From assembly GCF_004803465.1 (NCBI RefSeq), contig NZ_SRSF01000001.1:992501-1056500 (forward strand): 64,000 nt of DNA, in the 5' to 3' direction. A program made the translations under genes and the position numbers. This document shows, one piece after another, positions 52,887-62,217 of this stretch. The notes beneath the pieces are model-generated. The model did not search any database. It was not told the DNA's origin and saw nothing but the letters and a program-made list of their open reading frames with translations. This DNA is from Neolewinella litorea. GTDB taxonomy: Bacteria; Bacteroidota; Bacteroidia; Chitinophagales; Saprospiraceae. How positions within the stretch are numbered: position 1 is the first letter of the stretch; every line of letters begins with the position of its first letter.

Positions 52887-53645
52887 TCATCGTACAATTT
52901 GGCGGCGGAGCGGCAGGCCAGTTTCTCGGATCCCATCGACCACCAACGCGGCGATGGCCAGTGCTCCCGCGGGCGACAGGTGCGTGTCGTCCTGTACGCC
53001 TTCCGGGTAGTTCGGGTGCTCTCCGGGCTCGAGCCAGAGGAACAGGTCTTTGGACGGCGCATCGCCCATGCCGGAAATCAGTTCCCGGCTGCGGGCGGTC
53101 ATATCGATGAACGGCACTTTCATTTCCTCAGCCGCACGTTGGGCGGCGGCGGGGTACACTCCGTGGGTCGGCTGCAAGTTGCCCGTCGCGTCGAAGTCGC
53201 GGCGCACGATCGGACTCAAAATCACGGCCGTAGCGCCCCGCTCCCGCGTCTCCCGCACGTAGCGTTTCAGGTTCTCCCCATAATCCTCCGGGGAGGAGAA
53301 GCGCGAGGTATCCGGCTTGGGGTCGTTGTGGCCGAACTGGATAAAAACGTAATCCCCCGGCGTGATCCGCTCGTATACGGTCTGCCACAAGCCCTCCTGC
53401 CGGAACGACCGGGAACTGCGACCGTTGCGGGCGTGGTTCTCCACACTGACAGCGGGGCGGAGGTAGGCGGAAAGGCTCTCGCCCCAACCGGTTTCCGGGC
53501 GGCGGTCCTCCTGCTTGGCGGCTGCCGTGGAATCTCCAATGATATATACAGTCACCGGCGCCGGAGCAAAGGACCGGCACCCGGCCGCCGCGGCCACGAT
53601 CATGAATATGCCTGTGAGGCGGACCAGAAAGCCAAATTTTCTCAT
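52887..53645 (-). CDS. Rhamnogalacturonan acetylesterase (CE12), SGNH hydrolase lipoprotein
   Basis: Removes acetyl groups from rhamnogalacturonan I so that lyases can act. The 252-residue product has a lipoprotein signal ending at Cys23 (IVAAAAGCRS). The SGNH residues are complete: Ser39 in IIGDSTAAA, Gly in ENHARNGRSS, Asn in FIQFGHNDPK (105-108), and Asp219 with His222 in VQDDTHLSPAG. The length and the GDST/GHND spacing are those of CE12. It lies 34 bases after the PL1 gene and precedes uxaA in the same arm. Confidence 0.94.
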   Translation of the reverse strand: MRKFGFLVRLTGIFMIVAAAAGCRSFAPAPVTVYIIGDSTAAAKQEDRRPETGWGESLSAYLRPAVSVENHARNGRSSRSFRQEGLWQTVYERITPGDYVFIQFGHNDPKPDTSRFSSPEDYGENLKRYVRETRERGATAVILSPIVRRDFDATGNLQPTHGVYPAAAQRAAEEMKVPFIDMTARSRELISGMGDAPSKDLFLWLEPGEHPNYPEGVQDDTHLSPAGALAIAALVVDGIRETGLPLRRQIVR

Positions 53646-53679
53646 CTGGATAGGTTAAATATAATCAGTTCTGAGGCGA

Positions 53680-55218
53680 TCACCGGACGATTAGCAGCCG
53701 CTGGGCGTGGCTTCCCCGGCGAGTCGTAACCAGGAGGTGGTACGCGCCCCGGGGAAGGTTTGCGACATTCACTTCGTACGGTTGCCCCGTCGTGTTAGTG
53801 ACCATCTCCTGATGTACCAGGCGCCCCGCCCCGTCGAAGAGACGCACTCGCGCATTCAATGGAACAGCCGCGGCCAGCGAAACGCTCATGCGCGAGGTAG
53901 CGGGATTGGGAAAGATGTTTACCGAGCCCGCGGGCAAAACATCCCGGGTAGCGGTAGTGAAGCCGTCGTAGGCGATCAGGACGCGACCGATGGCGACGCC
54001 GCCCTGGGTGTCAACCAACTCATATTCGATGGTATCCATCCCCGATCCGGTAGCGGGGGGAATGAAGTTTATGCGATTGTCGCGGACGATCGCCAGGCCC
54101 GGCGGGTCATTGAGTATCCGGCTGATGCGCAGTTCACCTCCGTCTACATCGAAGTCGTTGGCCGTAACGTCCACCACGGTAGGTAGGGCGTAGTCGCTGA
54201 AATCAACGCTGTCGGTCACGGCTACGGGCGGGTGGTTGTTTGCGGGATTGAAGGGCCCGGCGGCGTTCATGACGTAAGCTGGGACCTCCGCTGCGAATAA
54301 AGGCGTATAGCTGTAGTAATTGGCGGGTACGAAAGCATCGCCGCCGGCTTCCCGTCTGCCAGTGCTTCCGTCGTAGATGTTCCCGATGCTTACCAGTTCC
54401 GGTTCCCTGATGCCTCTTCCCTGATCGCCGACGGAGTGGGGATTCCGGGAGTTGCGGAAGTAGTTGTTTTCCACTACGAGTCTGGACTCAAAATTGGCGG
54501 CGATGCAGTAGGAAGCGATGTCCTCGAAGTAGGTATTCAGGACGTGTACGTCGCCGAAGCGCGTGCGGGGCATCCGCTGGGACAGGCCCTTGCCCGAGGT
54601 ACCGTCAAACCAGCAGTTGTAGTAGGTCGTGCGCAGGTGACCGCGGCTTTCCACCTGTTCGTCGCTGGAGCCGATTAGGCTGACCTTGTTGTGGTCGCTG
54701 AACCGGCAGTTGGAGACGGTGATGTAGTCGGCATCCATGCCGTTGCCGCTGCGGATGTCCAGCAGGCCGTCGGCGGCGGCGTACATCCAGCAGTGGTCGA
54801 TCCAGACGTTCTGGCCGTAAACCGTAATGCCGTCGGTGCTGTGCGTTTTGCCCAACCAGTCGCCGTCGTAGGAGTCGCCGATCGACAGGTTCTGGATGAT
54901 GACGTTGTTGCCTACCACTTCCAGTCCGCCGTAGCGGATCATGGCATCTGGGGTGACTCCGCGCAGGGATTTGTTCCCGTATACTTTCACGCGCTCGTAG
55001 CGGTTGAGCTCAATGGTATCCTGTACGAGGATCACCCTCGGAGCACTGCCTTGCAGTTGCGCCACCAAGCCTGCCCGCGTGCTTACGGTGACGGTTTCTC
55101 CCCCTTCCCCTCCCGTCGTACCGCCGTTCAGGGACGCCCAGCCGATCGGGCCCTCCTGACCGGGAAGGGCGATCGGGAGCCACAGGAATACCACACACAG
55201 CATCAGGCTCTGGTACAT
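53680..55218 (-). CDS. Pectate lyase (PL1) with Ig-like domain and T9SS sorting signal
   Basis: Cleaves homogalacturonan by beta-elimination. The 512 residues start with a signal peptide (MYQSLMLCVVFLWLPIALPGQ) and the PL1 beta-helix (to about residue 330). Its calcium/catalytic parts are VWIDHCWMYAAADGLLDIRSGNGMDADYITVSNCRF, then the catalytic Arg region RMPRTRFGDVHVLNTYF. Residues 340-420 form a cadherin/Ig-like module (PVAVTDSVDF...DVTANDFDVDGGELRI). The last 80 residues (NIFPNPATSRMSVSL...GRLVHQEMV...LLIVR) are a type A sorting domain for type IX secretion. So it is exported to the surface or medium. It precedes CE12 and follows GH28. Confidence 0.94.
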   Translation of the reverse strand: MYQSLMLCVVFLWLPIALPGQEGPIGWASLNGGTTGGEGGETVTVSTRAGLVAQLQGSAPRVILVQDTIELNRYERVKVYGNKSLRGVTPDAMIRYGGLEVVGNNVIIQNLSIGDSYDGDWLGKTHSTDGITVYGQNVWIDHCWMYAAADGLLDIRSGNGMDADYITVSNCRFSDHNKVSLIGSSDEQVESRGHLRTTYYNCWFDGTSGKGLSQRMPRTRFGDVHVLNTYFEDIASYCIAANFESRLVVENNYFRNSRNPHSVGDQGRGIREPELVSIGNIYDGSTGRREAGGDAFVPANYYSYTPLFAAEVPAYVMNAAGPFNPANNHPPVAVTDSVDFSDYALPTVVDVTANDFDVDGGELRISRILNDPPGLAIVRDNRINFIPPATGSGMDTIEYELVDTQGGVAIGRVLIAYDGFTTATRDVLPAGSVNIFPNPATSRMSVSLAAAVPLNARVRLFDGAGRLVHQEMVTNTTGQPYEVNVANLPRGAYHLLVTTRRGSHAQRLLIVR

Positions 55219-55268
55219 GATCGACGGAAGGGTTTGGGAAGTGGTGAGGTAGTTGGCCGCAACCTGAG

Positions 55269-56711
55269 CTATTGGACTACGGGGGCCTCGACGAGCTCGC
55301 CGTTGAGGTAGTAATCTTGGTACGTAAGGTCGTCTACGAACTCGATCTTGTTCCCTTCGGCCACTCCCTCGAATTTGCAGTCGATCAGCTGTACGTCCGT
55401 GATGGGATGGTCGGGGCTGTACCCTTCCAGCAGGAGGCCGTAGCGGCTCTTCTTCGAGGTGACGTTCTCGATCAAGATGTTGCGTACGGTGGGAATGTAC
55501 ACCTGCGTCGTGTCGGAGAAAATGGCGTAGCGCATGTTGATGCGGACCACCGCTTCCCGGACTTCTCCGACGGTGATGTTGCGGAAGTAAAGATTCTCGA
55601 TGGTACCGCCGCGTACCTTATTGGTCTTCACCCGGATGGCGCGTTCCAGATTAGGGCTGTCCATGATGCAGTTCTCCGCGAAAATGTTGCGGGCTCCCCC
55701 GCTGACTTCGCTGCCGATCACTACCCCGCCGTGTCCGTCCTTCATCTCGCAGTCCTGGATGACCACGTTTTCGATGGGCCTTCCGCTGTTGCGGCCGTCC
55801 TGGTTGCGGCCCGACTTTAGGGCGATGCAGTCGTCGCCCGTGTCGAAGTAGCAGTTGCGGATCAGTACGTTGTTACAGCTCTCGGGGTCGCAGCCGTCGC
55901 TGTTTGGTCCGTGACTGATCACCCGCACGTTCTGGATGGTCACGTTCTCGCTCAGGGTCGGATGCAGTACCCACATCGGGGAATTGAGGATGGTAACGCC
56001 GTCGATCAGGATATTTTTGCAGTGGAAAGGCTGGATGAAATTGGGCCGCAGGTAGCTCACGCCCTCGAAGCGTCGTTGTTCCAGCGGTACCTCATTGGTG
56101 TTCCAGGCGTACAGCTGCGGGCGACTGTTGTCGTCGGCCTGGCTGGGCATCCCTTCCTTCCATCCGTAACGGTCGGACCCCGACCACGGCCACCAGTTTT
56201 CGTTACTGGCCTGTCCGTCAAGCGTGCCGCTACCCGTAATGGCAATGTTCTCCTGCTCGTAGGCGTAGATCAGGGGACTGTAATTGTAGGTCTCCACGCC
56301 CTCCCAGCGGGTGTGTACTGCGGGCAGGTAATCTTCGGGTGTGGTACTGAATTTCAGGGTGGCCCCTTCGGACAGGTGGAGGTTGACGTTGCTCTTCAGG
56401 TGGATGGGCCCTTTTACGTAAAAGTCACCCGCCGGTACCACCACGCGGCCTCCTCCGGCCGTGGTACACTTTTCAATCGCCCGCCGCAGGGCCGGCAGGG
56501 CGTCCGTGCGTCCGTCGGCTACCGCACCCTCGGCCGTGATGTCGAAGTCGCGGTCGGGAAACTCCGGAGGCTGAATATTCGACAGTATGTCTTCCATACC
56601 AGCCCAGGGGTCAGCGGCGGCGGATGGGTCGGCAGCAGCTCCGGTTTCCGGGGCGGGTTGGCAATGCAGAAAAAGAAGACAGGCAAGGAATCCGGGAAGG
56701 TATCTGGTCAT
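55269..56711 (-). CDS. Polygalacturonase (GH28), lipoprotein
   Basis: Hydrolyses alpha-1,4-galacturonosyl bonds. From the ATG at 56711 the product is 480 residues, starting with a lipoprotein signal MTRYLPGFLACLLFLHCQ (Cys17). The beta-helix carries all GH28 markers in order: NSDGCDPESC, DTGDDCIALKSG, GHGGVVIGSE and the RVKTN strand. An N-terminal pro-like segment (DFDITAEGAVADGRTDALPALRRAIEKC) is typical. It is the first gene of the minus-strand arm and diverges from the PL10 gene, with 182 bases between them. It probably acts on oligogalacturonides in the periplasm. Confidence 0.94.
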   Translation of the reverse strand: MTRYLPGFLACLLFLHCQPAPETGAAADPSAAADPWAGMEDILSNIQPPEFPDRDFDITAEGAVADGRTDALPALRRAIEKCTTAGGGRVVVPAGDFYVKGPIHLKSNVNLHLSEGATLKFSTTPEDYLPAVHTRWEGVETYNYSPLIYAYEQENIAITGSGTLDGQASNENWWPWSGSDRYGWKEGMPSQADDNSRPQLYAWNTNEVPLEQRRFEGVSYLRPNFIQPFHCKNILIDGVTILNSPMWVLHPTLSENVTIQNVRVISHGPNSDGCDPESCNNVLIRNCYFDTGDDCIALKSGRNQDGRNSGRPIENVVIQDCEMKDGHGGVVIGSEVSGGARNIFAENCIMDSPNLERAIRVKTNKVRGGTIENLYFRNITVGEVREAVVRINMRYAIFSDTTQVYIPTVRNILIENVTSKKSRYGLLLEGYSPDHPITDVQLIDCKFEGVAEGNKIEFVDDLTYQDYYLNGELVEAPVVQ

Positions 56712-56865
56712 GGTGCACGATCGTATTAATGGACAACTCGTCGAAAGGGAGAATGGAAAAATCCGTCCTTCCGGCATTGCCAAATGTAGCCAGTACTCCG
56801 TCACCCGGATCATGCAGGAATCATCATCGACCCTTCCGGTTTTCACATCTGCCCGACTGCGGTTG

Positions 56866-56893
56866 GTGGAGGGGGGTAGCCAATTTACATTAG
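56866..56893 (+). promoter_or_regulatory. Putative promoter of the PL10 gene
   Basis: A TTGG at 56863-56866 and TACATTAG at 56886-56893 (seven of eight to TAnnTTTG) are about 20 bases apart. The -7 element directly precedes the GTG at 56894, so translation may really begin at the in-frame GTG at 56915. Confidence 0.35.
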
Positions 56894-57952
56894 GTGCTAT
56901 CAACATTTTGCCCCGTGATCCACCTGCTCCTGTCGCTCTGCTGCCTCCTATTTCTATCCTGCCAGGCACGTCCCACGTTTCCACAGGAGCGCGACCCGGT
57001 CGCGGACCGTATGCTGCTCTACCAGCGGGACAACGGCGGATGGCCCCAGGATCATGGCGACGCAGTGGATTATGCCTCTCCCCTGACCGCGCAAGAGCGC
57101 GCAGCCGTAGCGGCGGATAAATCGAAGGAGGATGCCACCCTGGACGACCACAGCACTACCCGGGAGATCGACTACCTGTTGACCGCCTTTGAAAAGACAG
57201 GAGCGACAGCCTATCACGAGGCCGCGGTGCGCGGTCTGGAATTCCTCTTGGCCGCGCAGAACGCGGCCGGAGGGTGGCCCCAGAAGTACCCGGACACCTC
57301 CGGCTACCACGGCCACATCACCTACAACGACAACGTGATGGTCGACGTGATGAACCTCCTCTACGGAGTAGCCGATGGAAAGGGTAAGTACGGCAGTCTC
57401 GCGCAAGACCTGCGTGAGCGGGCGAAGGCTGCCGTAGAGCGGGGCATACGGTGCATCCTGAATACCCAGGTAGTGGCTCCGGACGGACGGCTTACCGTAT
57501 GGGGCGCGCAGCACGACCGGCACACCCTAAGACCCGCACCCGCCCGGAAATTCGAACCCGCCACCCTTAGCGGGTCGGAAAGCGTGGGCATCGTCCGCTT
57601 TCTGATGCGGCTGCCCGCGCCCGACGAGCGGGTCAAACGCAGCATACGGGCGGCGGTGGCGTTTCTCGATTCCGTCCGAATCGAAGGGTACCGTATGGAC
57701 CGGATCGACGATCCCCGGCAGCCCACGGGCCGCGACCGGATCATCGTAGCGGACAGCAGCGAAACCCTCTGGGCGCGCTTTTACGAACTGGAAACCTACC
57801 GCCCCGTTTTCACCGGTCGCGATGCGGTGGTCCACTACCGGCTGGCCGACATCGAGAACGAACGCCGGGTCGGATATGGTTTCTACGGATCCTGGCCCCG
57901 CGACCTGATTCGGAAGGAATACCCCGCTTGGGAGGAACGCGTGGCCCGCTAA
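56894..57952 (+). CDS. Pectate lyase (PL10), predicted lipoprotein
   Basis: A 352-residue (or 345 from GTG 56915) pectate lyase with an alpha/alpha toroid. The N-terminus VIHLLLSLCCLLFLSCQ is a short lipoprotein signal. Family marks are RMLLYQRDNGGWPQDHGDAVDY, the Asp/Thr block DATLDDHSTTREIDYLLTAF, AAQNAAGGWPQKYPDTSGYHGHITYNDNVMVDVMNLL, and the Arg region RFYELETYRPVFTGRDAVVHYRLADIENERRVGYGFYG. It diverges from GH28 and its stop overlaps the end of the convergent HTCS gene by 4 bases. It is expected to work in the envelope on unesterified galacturonan. Confidence 0.92.
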   Translation: MLSTFCPVIHLLLSLCCLLFLSCQARPTFPQERDPVADRMLLYQRDNGGWPQDHGDAVDYASPLTAQERAAVAADKSKEDATLDDHSTTREIDYLLTAFEKTGATAYHEAAVRGLEFLLAAQNAAGGWPQKYPDTSGYHGHITYNDNVMVDVMNLLYGVADGKGKYGSLAQDLRERAKAAVERGIRCILNTQVVAPDGRLTVWGAQHDRHTLRPAPARKFEPATLSGSESVGIVRFLMRLPAPDERVKRSIRAAVAFLDSVRIEGYRMDRIDDPRQPTGRDRIIVADSSETLWARFYELETYRPVFTGRDAVVHYRLADIENERRVGYGFYGSWPRDLIRKEYPAWEERVAR

Positions 57953-60900
57953 ATTTTTTCCTCCTGCTCCTGAATGCGCTGAATGAACTGGGTAGGCGTC
58001 ATATCGAACTCCTTCTTGAAGGTGCGGCTGAAAGAGTTGGGCAGGTCGAAACCCACCCGGTAGGCCACTTCGGCTACAGTGAGGCTCTCCTGGGCCAACA
58101 ACTCCTGGGCCTTCTTCATGCGAAAGGATTTCAGCAGGTCGATGGGCTTTTTGCCGGTCAGCTGCTTCACCTTACGGATGAAGTGCATGTGGCTCAGGTG
58201 CATGGCCTCGCACATGGCCCGCACGTTGAAATCGGAATCCCCTACGTGCTCGTGCAGCAAGCCCGTGAGCCGCTGCAGGAATTCCTCGTCCGGCGAGGCC
58301 ACCACCTCGGTTTCCGGCGTGAGGCGGAAGTCGAGGCTGAATTTCTCCCGCAACCGGCGGCGCTGTTCGAGCAGGTTCTCGACCCTGAGCAGGAGCAGGT
58401 CCGGATTGAAGGGCTTGGTGATGTAGTCGTCCGCACCCTTGGCGTAACCGGAGGCCTTGTTTTCGTCCAACACTTTGGCCGTGAGCAGGATGACCGGCAG
58501 GTGACTCGTGGCCAGGTTCTCCTTGAGTCGATGACAGAGGGTGATGCCGTCCATCTCGCCCATCATCACGTCGCTCAGCACCAGGTCGAAAGATTGCTCC
58601 TGCGCGAGCCGCAATCCCGCTCGGCCGCTCGTTGCGGTTACGACCGTGTACCCGTCGCCCAACAGTTGGGCAAGGAACTGCAACATGTCAGGGTTGTCTT
58701 CCACCACCAGTATGCGCGCCCCTTCTCCCTCCACGCCGGAATCGGTTTCCTCGACCTCCGCCGCATCCTGGTAGCCGGTCAGCAGCAGGGCCGCCTCCTG
58801 GCGGGTGGTACGGAATGCCCCCTCCTGGGCCGCCGCCGGTTGGCTTACCTCCGAGACCCGACCGGGGAGCAGGGGCAGGAAAACCGTGAATGCGGCGCCC
58901 GCCCCCGGGATACTCTCCACCCGGATGTCGCCCTGCATCAGGTAGATCAGGTCTTTAATGTAACTCAGCCCGATACCCGTGCCCCCTTCCGTGGAGGTTT
59001 GGCTCGGAGAGGTATAGTACTTGTCGAAGATGAGGGCGATCTTTTCCGGACTGATGCCGCTGCCGGTGTCCTTCACTTGCAGGCGGATGTATTCCGGGTA
59101 GAATCCGTGCAGACCCGCCGATTCGGCGGAAACGGTAGACAGGTCGACCGTGATGCTTCCGCCCCGCGGGGTGTGGCGGAAGGCATTGGACAGGAGGTTC
59201 GCCAGCACTTTTTCCACCTTGTCCAGGTCAAGGGACACCACCGCTTCGCGCTCCGCACCGTTGAAGGCCAGGTAGATCTCACGTTCCAGGGCAAGATCCT
59301 CGAAGAGCGAGGTGATGCCTTGCAGGTATTCGCACAGGCGCACGTCGCTAAGCTTGATCTCCAGGGCGCTCTGCTCGATACGCCGGATTTCGAGCAGTTG
59401 GTCAATGAGCTTAAGCAGGCGCCGGGCATTGCGCTGCACCATCCCCTGCAGTTGCTGCCGCCGGGACGCGGGCAGGTTATCCTGCTCTTCCACCAGCTGA
59501 TCGATGGGGCCGAGGATCAACGTGAGGGGCGTGCGCAGTTCGTGGGAGATGTTGGTGAAGAAGCTCAGCTTGGCCCGCGACAGGTTTTCCAGCTGCACCA
59601 GCATCCCTTCCAGTTTGTCGCGCTGCTGCCGGATCTCTTCGTGGCGGTCCTGCAGGGTCGCGTTGACGGTTTCCAGCTTCGCATTCTTGGCGTGTACCCG
59701 GTATTCGTAGAAGCCGAAGATGGACAGGAACAGCAGGATCAATCCGATGAACCACCCCTGCTTCCAAATGGGCGGCAGCACTTCGAAGGTGACCACGGCG
59801 GGGGTGGGATCGATGTTGAAGTCGAGATCCCGGGCGCGGACTTCCAGGCGGTGGGGTCCGTCGCCGAGGTGGGTAAAGGCGTATTCCTCCGCGGGCGAAA
59901 AGGGCTGCCACGGGCCGTCGTCCACCCGGTAGGAGTACATCAGGTGCTCGGTTCTGGTCTTGCCGAAGAAGTCCTTGCCCGACCAGGAGATGATGCCGTT
60001 ACCGTCGGCCGGCACCCGATCGGTGAAAAAGGAGATGGTGGTTTCCGGCGGAGTTCGGGACGGCCCGTAGCGAGTGGTAAAGAATTCGTACTGGTCGCGC
60101 TCCGGCGGCGCCCCGGTGAGCGCCTGCCGTTTCCAGCTGCGCGATACGTGGTCGATCCATAGGAACTCAGGGGTATGGTGGAGCGTACCCCCTTCAAAAT
60201 CCAGGTTGAGTTGCTCGGGAAAGATGTCCTGCGTCCAGGAGGTGCCGTCGAAGGCGCAGGTGCCGTTCTCGGTGGCCACGATGAGGATGGAATCCGACAG
60301 GGCATCGATACTGATGATGGTATTGCCCATCAGCCCGTCGGCGGTGGTGTAGTTCGTCCAGGCTCCGGCTTCGTACACGAACAGGCCATAATAGCGCGAG
60401 CCCACCAGCAGCCGGCCGGGCGTACTGTGCAGGCAGTTGACGTACTGCTGCAACCTTTCGTCTTCGGCGGGTTGCCAGCGGGTGCCGTCGTAGAAGAGCA
60501 GCCGGCTGCCCCCGATCCAGATCCGCCCGTCGGCCGACTCCCCGATGCCGTATACGTTGGCCTGCTGCAGGCCATTCTCCCCGTACACGTGGCGGATCCA
60601 TTTCAGCTTTTCGGCGGTCGGGTTCGGCAGTTGGAGGAGTCCGCTGGTGAAGCCGTCCTCCGCCCGGGCGTCTACGCTGCCGCCGAACCAGAGGGTCCCA
60701 TCGCGGGCCTCGAAGACGGCCCGGTAGTCGATGCCCCAGGACAACGTAGGGTGCAGCTGTCGCTCCCACCTCCCCTCGCGCCATACGGCGGTGGCGGCCT
60801 TGCCCCGGTGGGAACCGGCGGCCCAGATCTGACCGCGGGAGGTGCGCAGGAGCCGCACGGGGGCGTCCATCAGTCCGTCCGCGGTACCGTAGGCCGTCCA

Positions 60901-62217
60901 GCTGCTTCCCGATCGCTGCACCACGCGGTTGTCGTGGGCGATGTACCATTCTCCGTCGGCTGCCTCGGCAAACTGGAAACTGAGTCCCTCGTAGGTGAGC
61001 CAGCGGTCGAAGGAAAAGTCGAGCAACAGCAGTTTCGATTTGTAGCCGGCCAGCCAGAGTTGGTCGTTTCCGCTTTTCTGCAGGACCACCCGGTTCGCGG
61101 GGATGGGGTACTGTGGCGACTTGTACATCGCCCACTGCCCGTCGGGAAAGTAGGCCATCAACTTGGCGATGGTGCTGATCCAGATGATTCCGTTCTCCGA
61201 TTGGACGATGTCGGTCATGTATTCATCCCCGCCGAAGCGCCGGTTGAGGTAGATAGTCTCCCATTCTGCACCGTCGTATACCAGGATGCCGCGGTCGGAA
61301 CTTGAATTGATGACCCAGATCCGGCCGTCGGCGGCCTCCATCATGCGCTGGTCCTCCCCGAGTTGCAGGTCACCACCACTGGTGATGACGGAATAGTCGC
61401 GGAACCCGCTTGCGCTCACGTTCGACCAGCGGAATCGCAGCAGCGTCCCGTTCTCCATGTCGGTAGAGAGGGCGAACCACACCTCGCCGTTGCGGTCCTC
61501 GAGCACGTCGGAACCCTCGCGGAAGTTCTCCTCGGCGTTCAGGGCTTCCGGCGGCAGGGTCACCAGTTGCGCTGCGGGGAGAGCCGACCGTAGGACCGGC
61601 ATCTTTTCCTTCGACGTATAGATCAGCAGCTCGTCGTCCATGCGCAGGTGGACGAACCCCCGGTTGGAACAGGCCATCACGCTGCCGTCCCGCAGTTCCT
61701 TCACGTTAGTGAAGGTAAACGGCAGGTTCTGCGGCGCGGTCAGCAGCCGGTCCCACTTGCCTTTCGCGTACCGGTAGATGCCCCACTGCGTGGCGGCGTA
61801 GACGGCCCCGTCGCGGGTTACCATGAGCTGCTCGACCGCCGCGCCGCGCGGACTGCCGGGCGCGTGGTGCGGCAACCAGGAATAGCCGTCGTATTCCACT
61901 ACGCCGTCGCTGACTCCGACGAAAACCCGCCGGTTGGGCGTCTCCACCAGGCATCGGATGCCGGTACCGTCCACCTCGGGAAACTGCCGCCATCGCCAAG
62001 GCTCGGAAAGGGGGTTGACGACCTCCGGGGTGTAGGGTTCCGTCGCGTTTACGGCAGGTGCATTCAGGACGACCAGGAAGACGACCAGTAACCAACTAAG
62101 TCGGCAGCCATCCGCCCCGCCCGGGCACCCGCGTCCGCGCCCCAACCGCTGAAACGGAAGGAATCTCGGGCCAGACCAGGCCGGACGGAAAGGGTGAAAG
62201 AGCTGAGGCATGCGCAT
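57949..62217 (-). CDS. Hybrid two-component system regulator (HTCS)
   Basis: A 1422-residue one-protein sensor and regulator expected to control this pectin locus. Order: a leader that includes a hydrophobic segment (LSWLLVVFLVVLNAPAV), about 14 two-component-propeller repeats making the periplasmic sensor, a Y_Y_Y domain, one membrane helix (FIGLILLFLSIFGFYEYRV), a histidine kinase (His892 in FFTNISHELRTPL; N box LANLLSNAFRHTP; G boxes DTGSGIS and GGTGIGLS), a receiver domain (Asp1216 in LVLSDVM), and an AraC HTH. I use the ATG at 62217; a TTG at 62244 lies inside a TTATTTTG tract, a likely -7 element. Its end overlaps PL10 by 4 bases. Confidence 0.94.
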   Translation of the reverse strand: MRMPQLFHPFRPAWSGPRFLPFQRLGRGRGCPGGADGCRLSWLLVVFLVVLNAPAVNATEPYTPEVVNPLSEPWRWRQFPEVDGTGIRCLVETPNRRVFVGVSDGVVEYDGYSWLPHHAPGSPRGAAVEQLMVTRDGAVYAATQWGIYRYAKGKWDRLLTAPQNLPFTFTNVKELRDGSVMACSNRGFVHLRMDDELLIYTSKEKMPVLRSALPAAQLVTLPPEALNAEENFREGSDVLEDRNGEVWFALSTDMENGTLLRFRWSNVSASGFRDYSVITSGGDLQLGEDQRMMEAADGRIWVINSSSDRGILVYDGAEWETIYLNRRFGGDEYMTDIVQSENGIIWISTIAKLMAYFPDGQWAMYKSPQYPIPANRVVLQKSGNDQLWLAGYKSKLLLLDFSFDRWLTYEGLSFQFAEAADGEWYIAHDNRVVQRSGSSWTAYGTADGLMDAPVRLLRTSRGQIWAAGSHRGKAATAVWREGRWERQLHPTLSWGIDYRAVFEARDGTLWFGGSVDARAEDGFTSGLLQLPNPTAEKLKWIRHVYGENGLQQANVYGIGESADGRIWIGGSRLLFYDGTRWQPAEDERLQQYVNCLHSTPGRLLVGSRYYGLFVYEAGAWTNYTTADGLMGNTIISIDALSDSILIVATENGTCAFDGTSWTQDIFPEQLNLDFEGGTLHHTPEFLWIDHVSRSWKRQALTGAPPERDQYEFFTTRYGPSRTPPETTISFFTDRVPADGNGIISWSGKDFFGKTRTEHLMYSYRVDDGPWQPFSPAEEYAFTHLGDGPHRLEVRARDLDFNIDPTPAVVTFEVLPPIWKQGWFIGLILLFLSIFGFYEYRVHAKNAKLETVNATLQDRHEEIRQQRDKLEGMLVQLENLSRAKLSFFTNISHELRTPLTLILGPIDQLVEEQDNLPASRRQQLQGMVQRNARRLLKLIDQLLEIRRIEQSALEIKLSDVRLCEYLQGITSLFEDLALEREIYLAFNGAEREAVVSLDLDKVEKVLANLLSNAFRHTPRGGSITVDLSTVSAESAGLHGFYPEYIRLQVKDTGSGISPEKIALIFDKYYTSPSQTSTEGGTGIGLSYIKDLIYLMQGDIRVESIPGAGAAFTVFLPLLPGRVSEVSQPAAAQEGAFRTTRQEAALLLTGYQDAAEVEETDSGVEGEGARILVVEDNPDMLQFLAQLLGDGYTVVTATSGRAGLRLAQEQSFDLVLSDVMMGEMDGITLCHRLKENLATSHLPVILLTAKVLDENKASGYAKGADDYITKPFNPDLLLLRVENLLEQRRRLREKFSLDFRLTPETEVVASPDEEFLQRLTGLLHEHVGDSDFNVRAMCEAMHLSHMHFIRKVKQLTGKKPIDLLKSFRMKKAQELLAQESLTVAEVAYRVGFDLPNSFSRTFKKEFDMTPTQFIQRIQEQEEKI
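62125..62141 (+). repeat. Dispersed 17-bp motif, copy 4 (exact, inverted)
   Basis: GCACCCGCGTCCGCGCC on the plus strand, i.e. inverted relative to the other copies. It falls between the possible HTCS start codons and the hydrophobic segment, encoding GRGRGC; if HTCS starts further downstream it would be in the leader. Confidence 0.6.

Noticed and set aside
57928-60162. A 744-codon open frame on the plus strand opposite the HTCS gene
   Set aside because: It mirrors the kinase and receiver codons of HTCS, has no family motif, and is explained by high G+C and codon bias.
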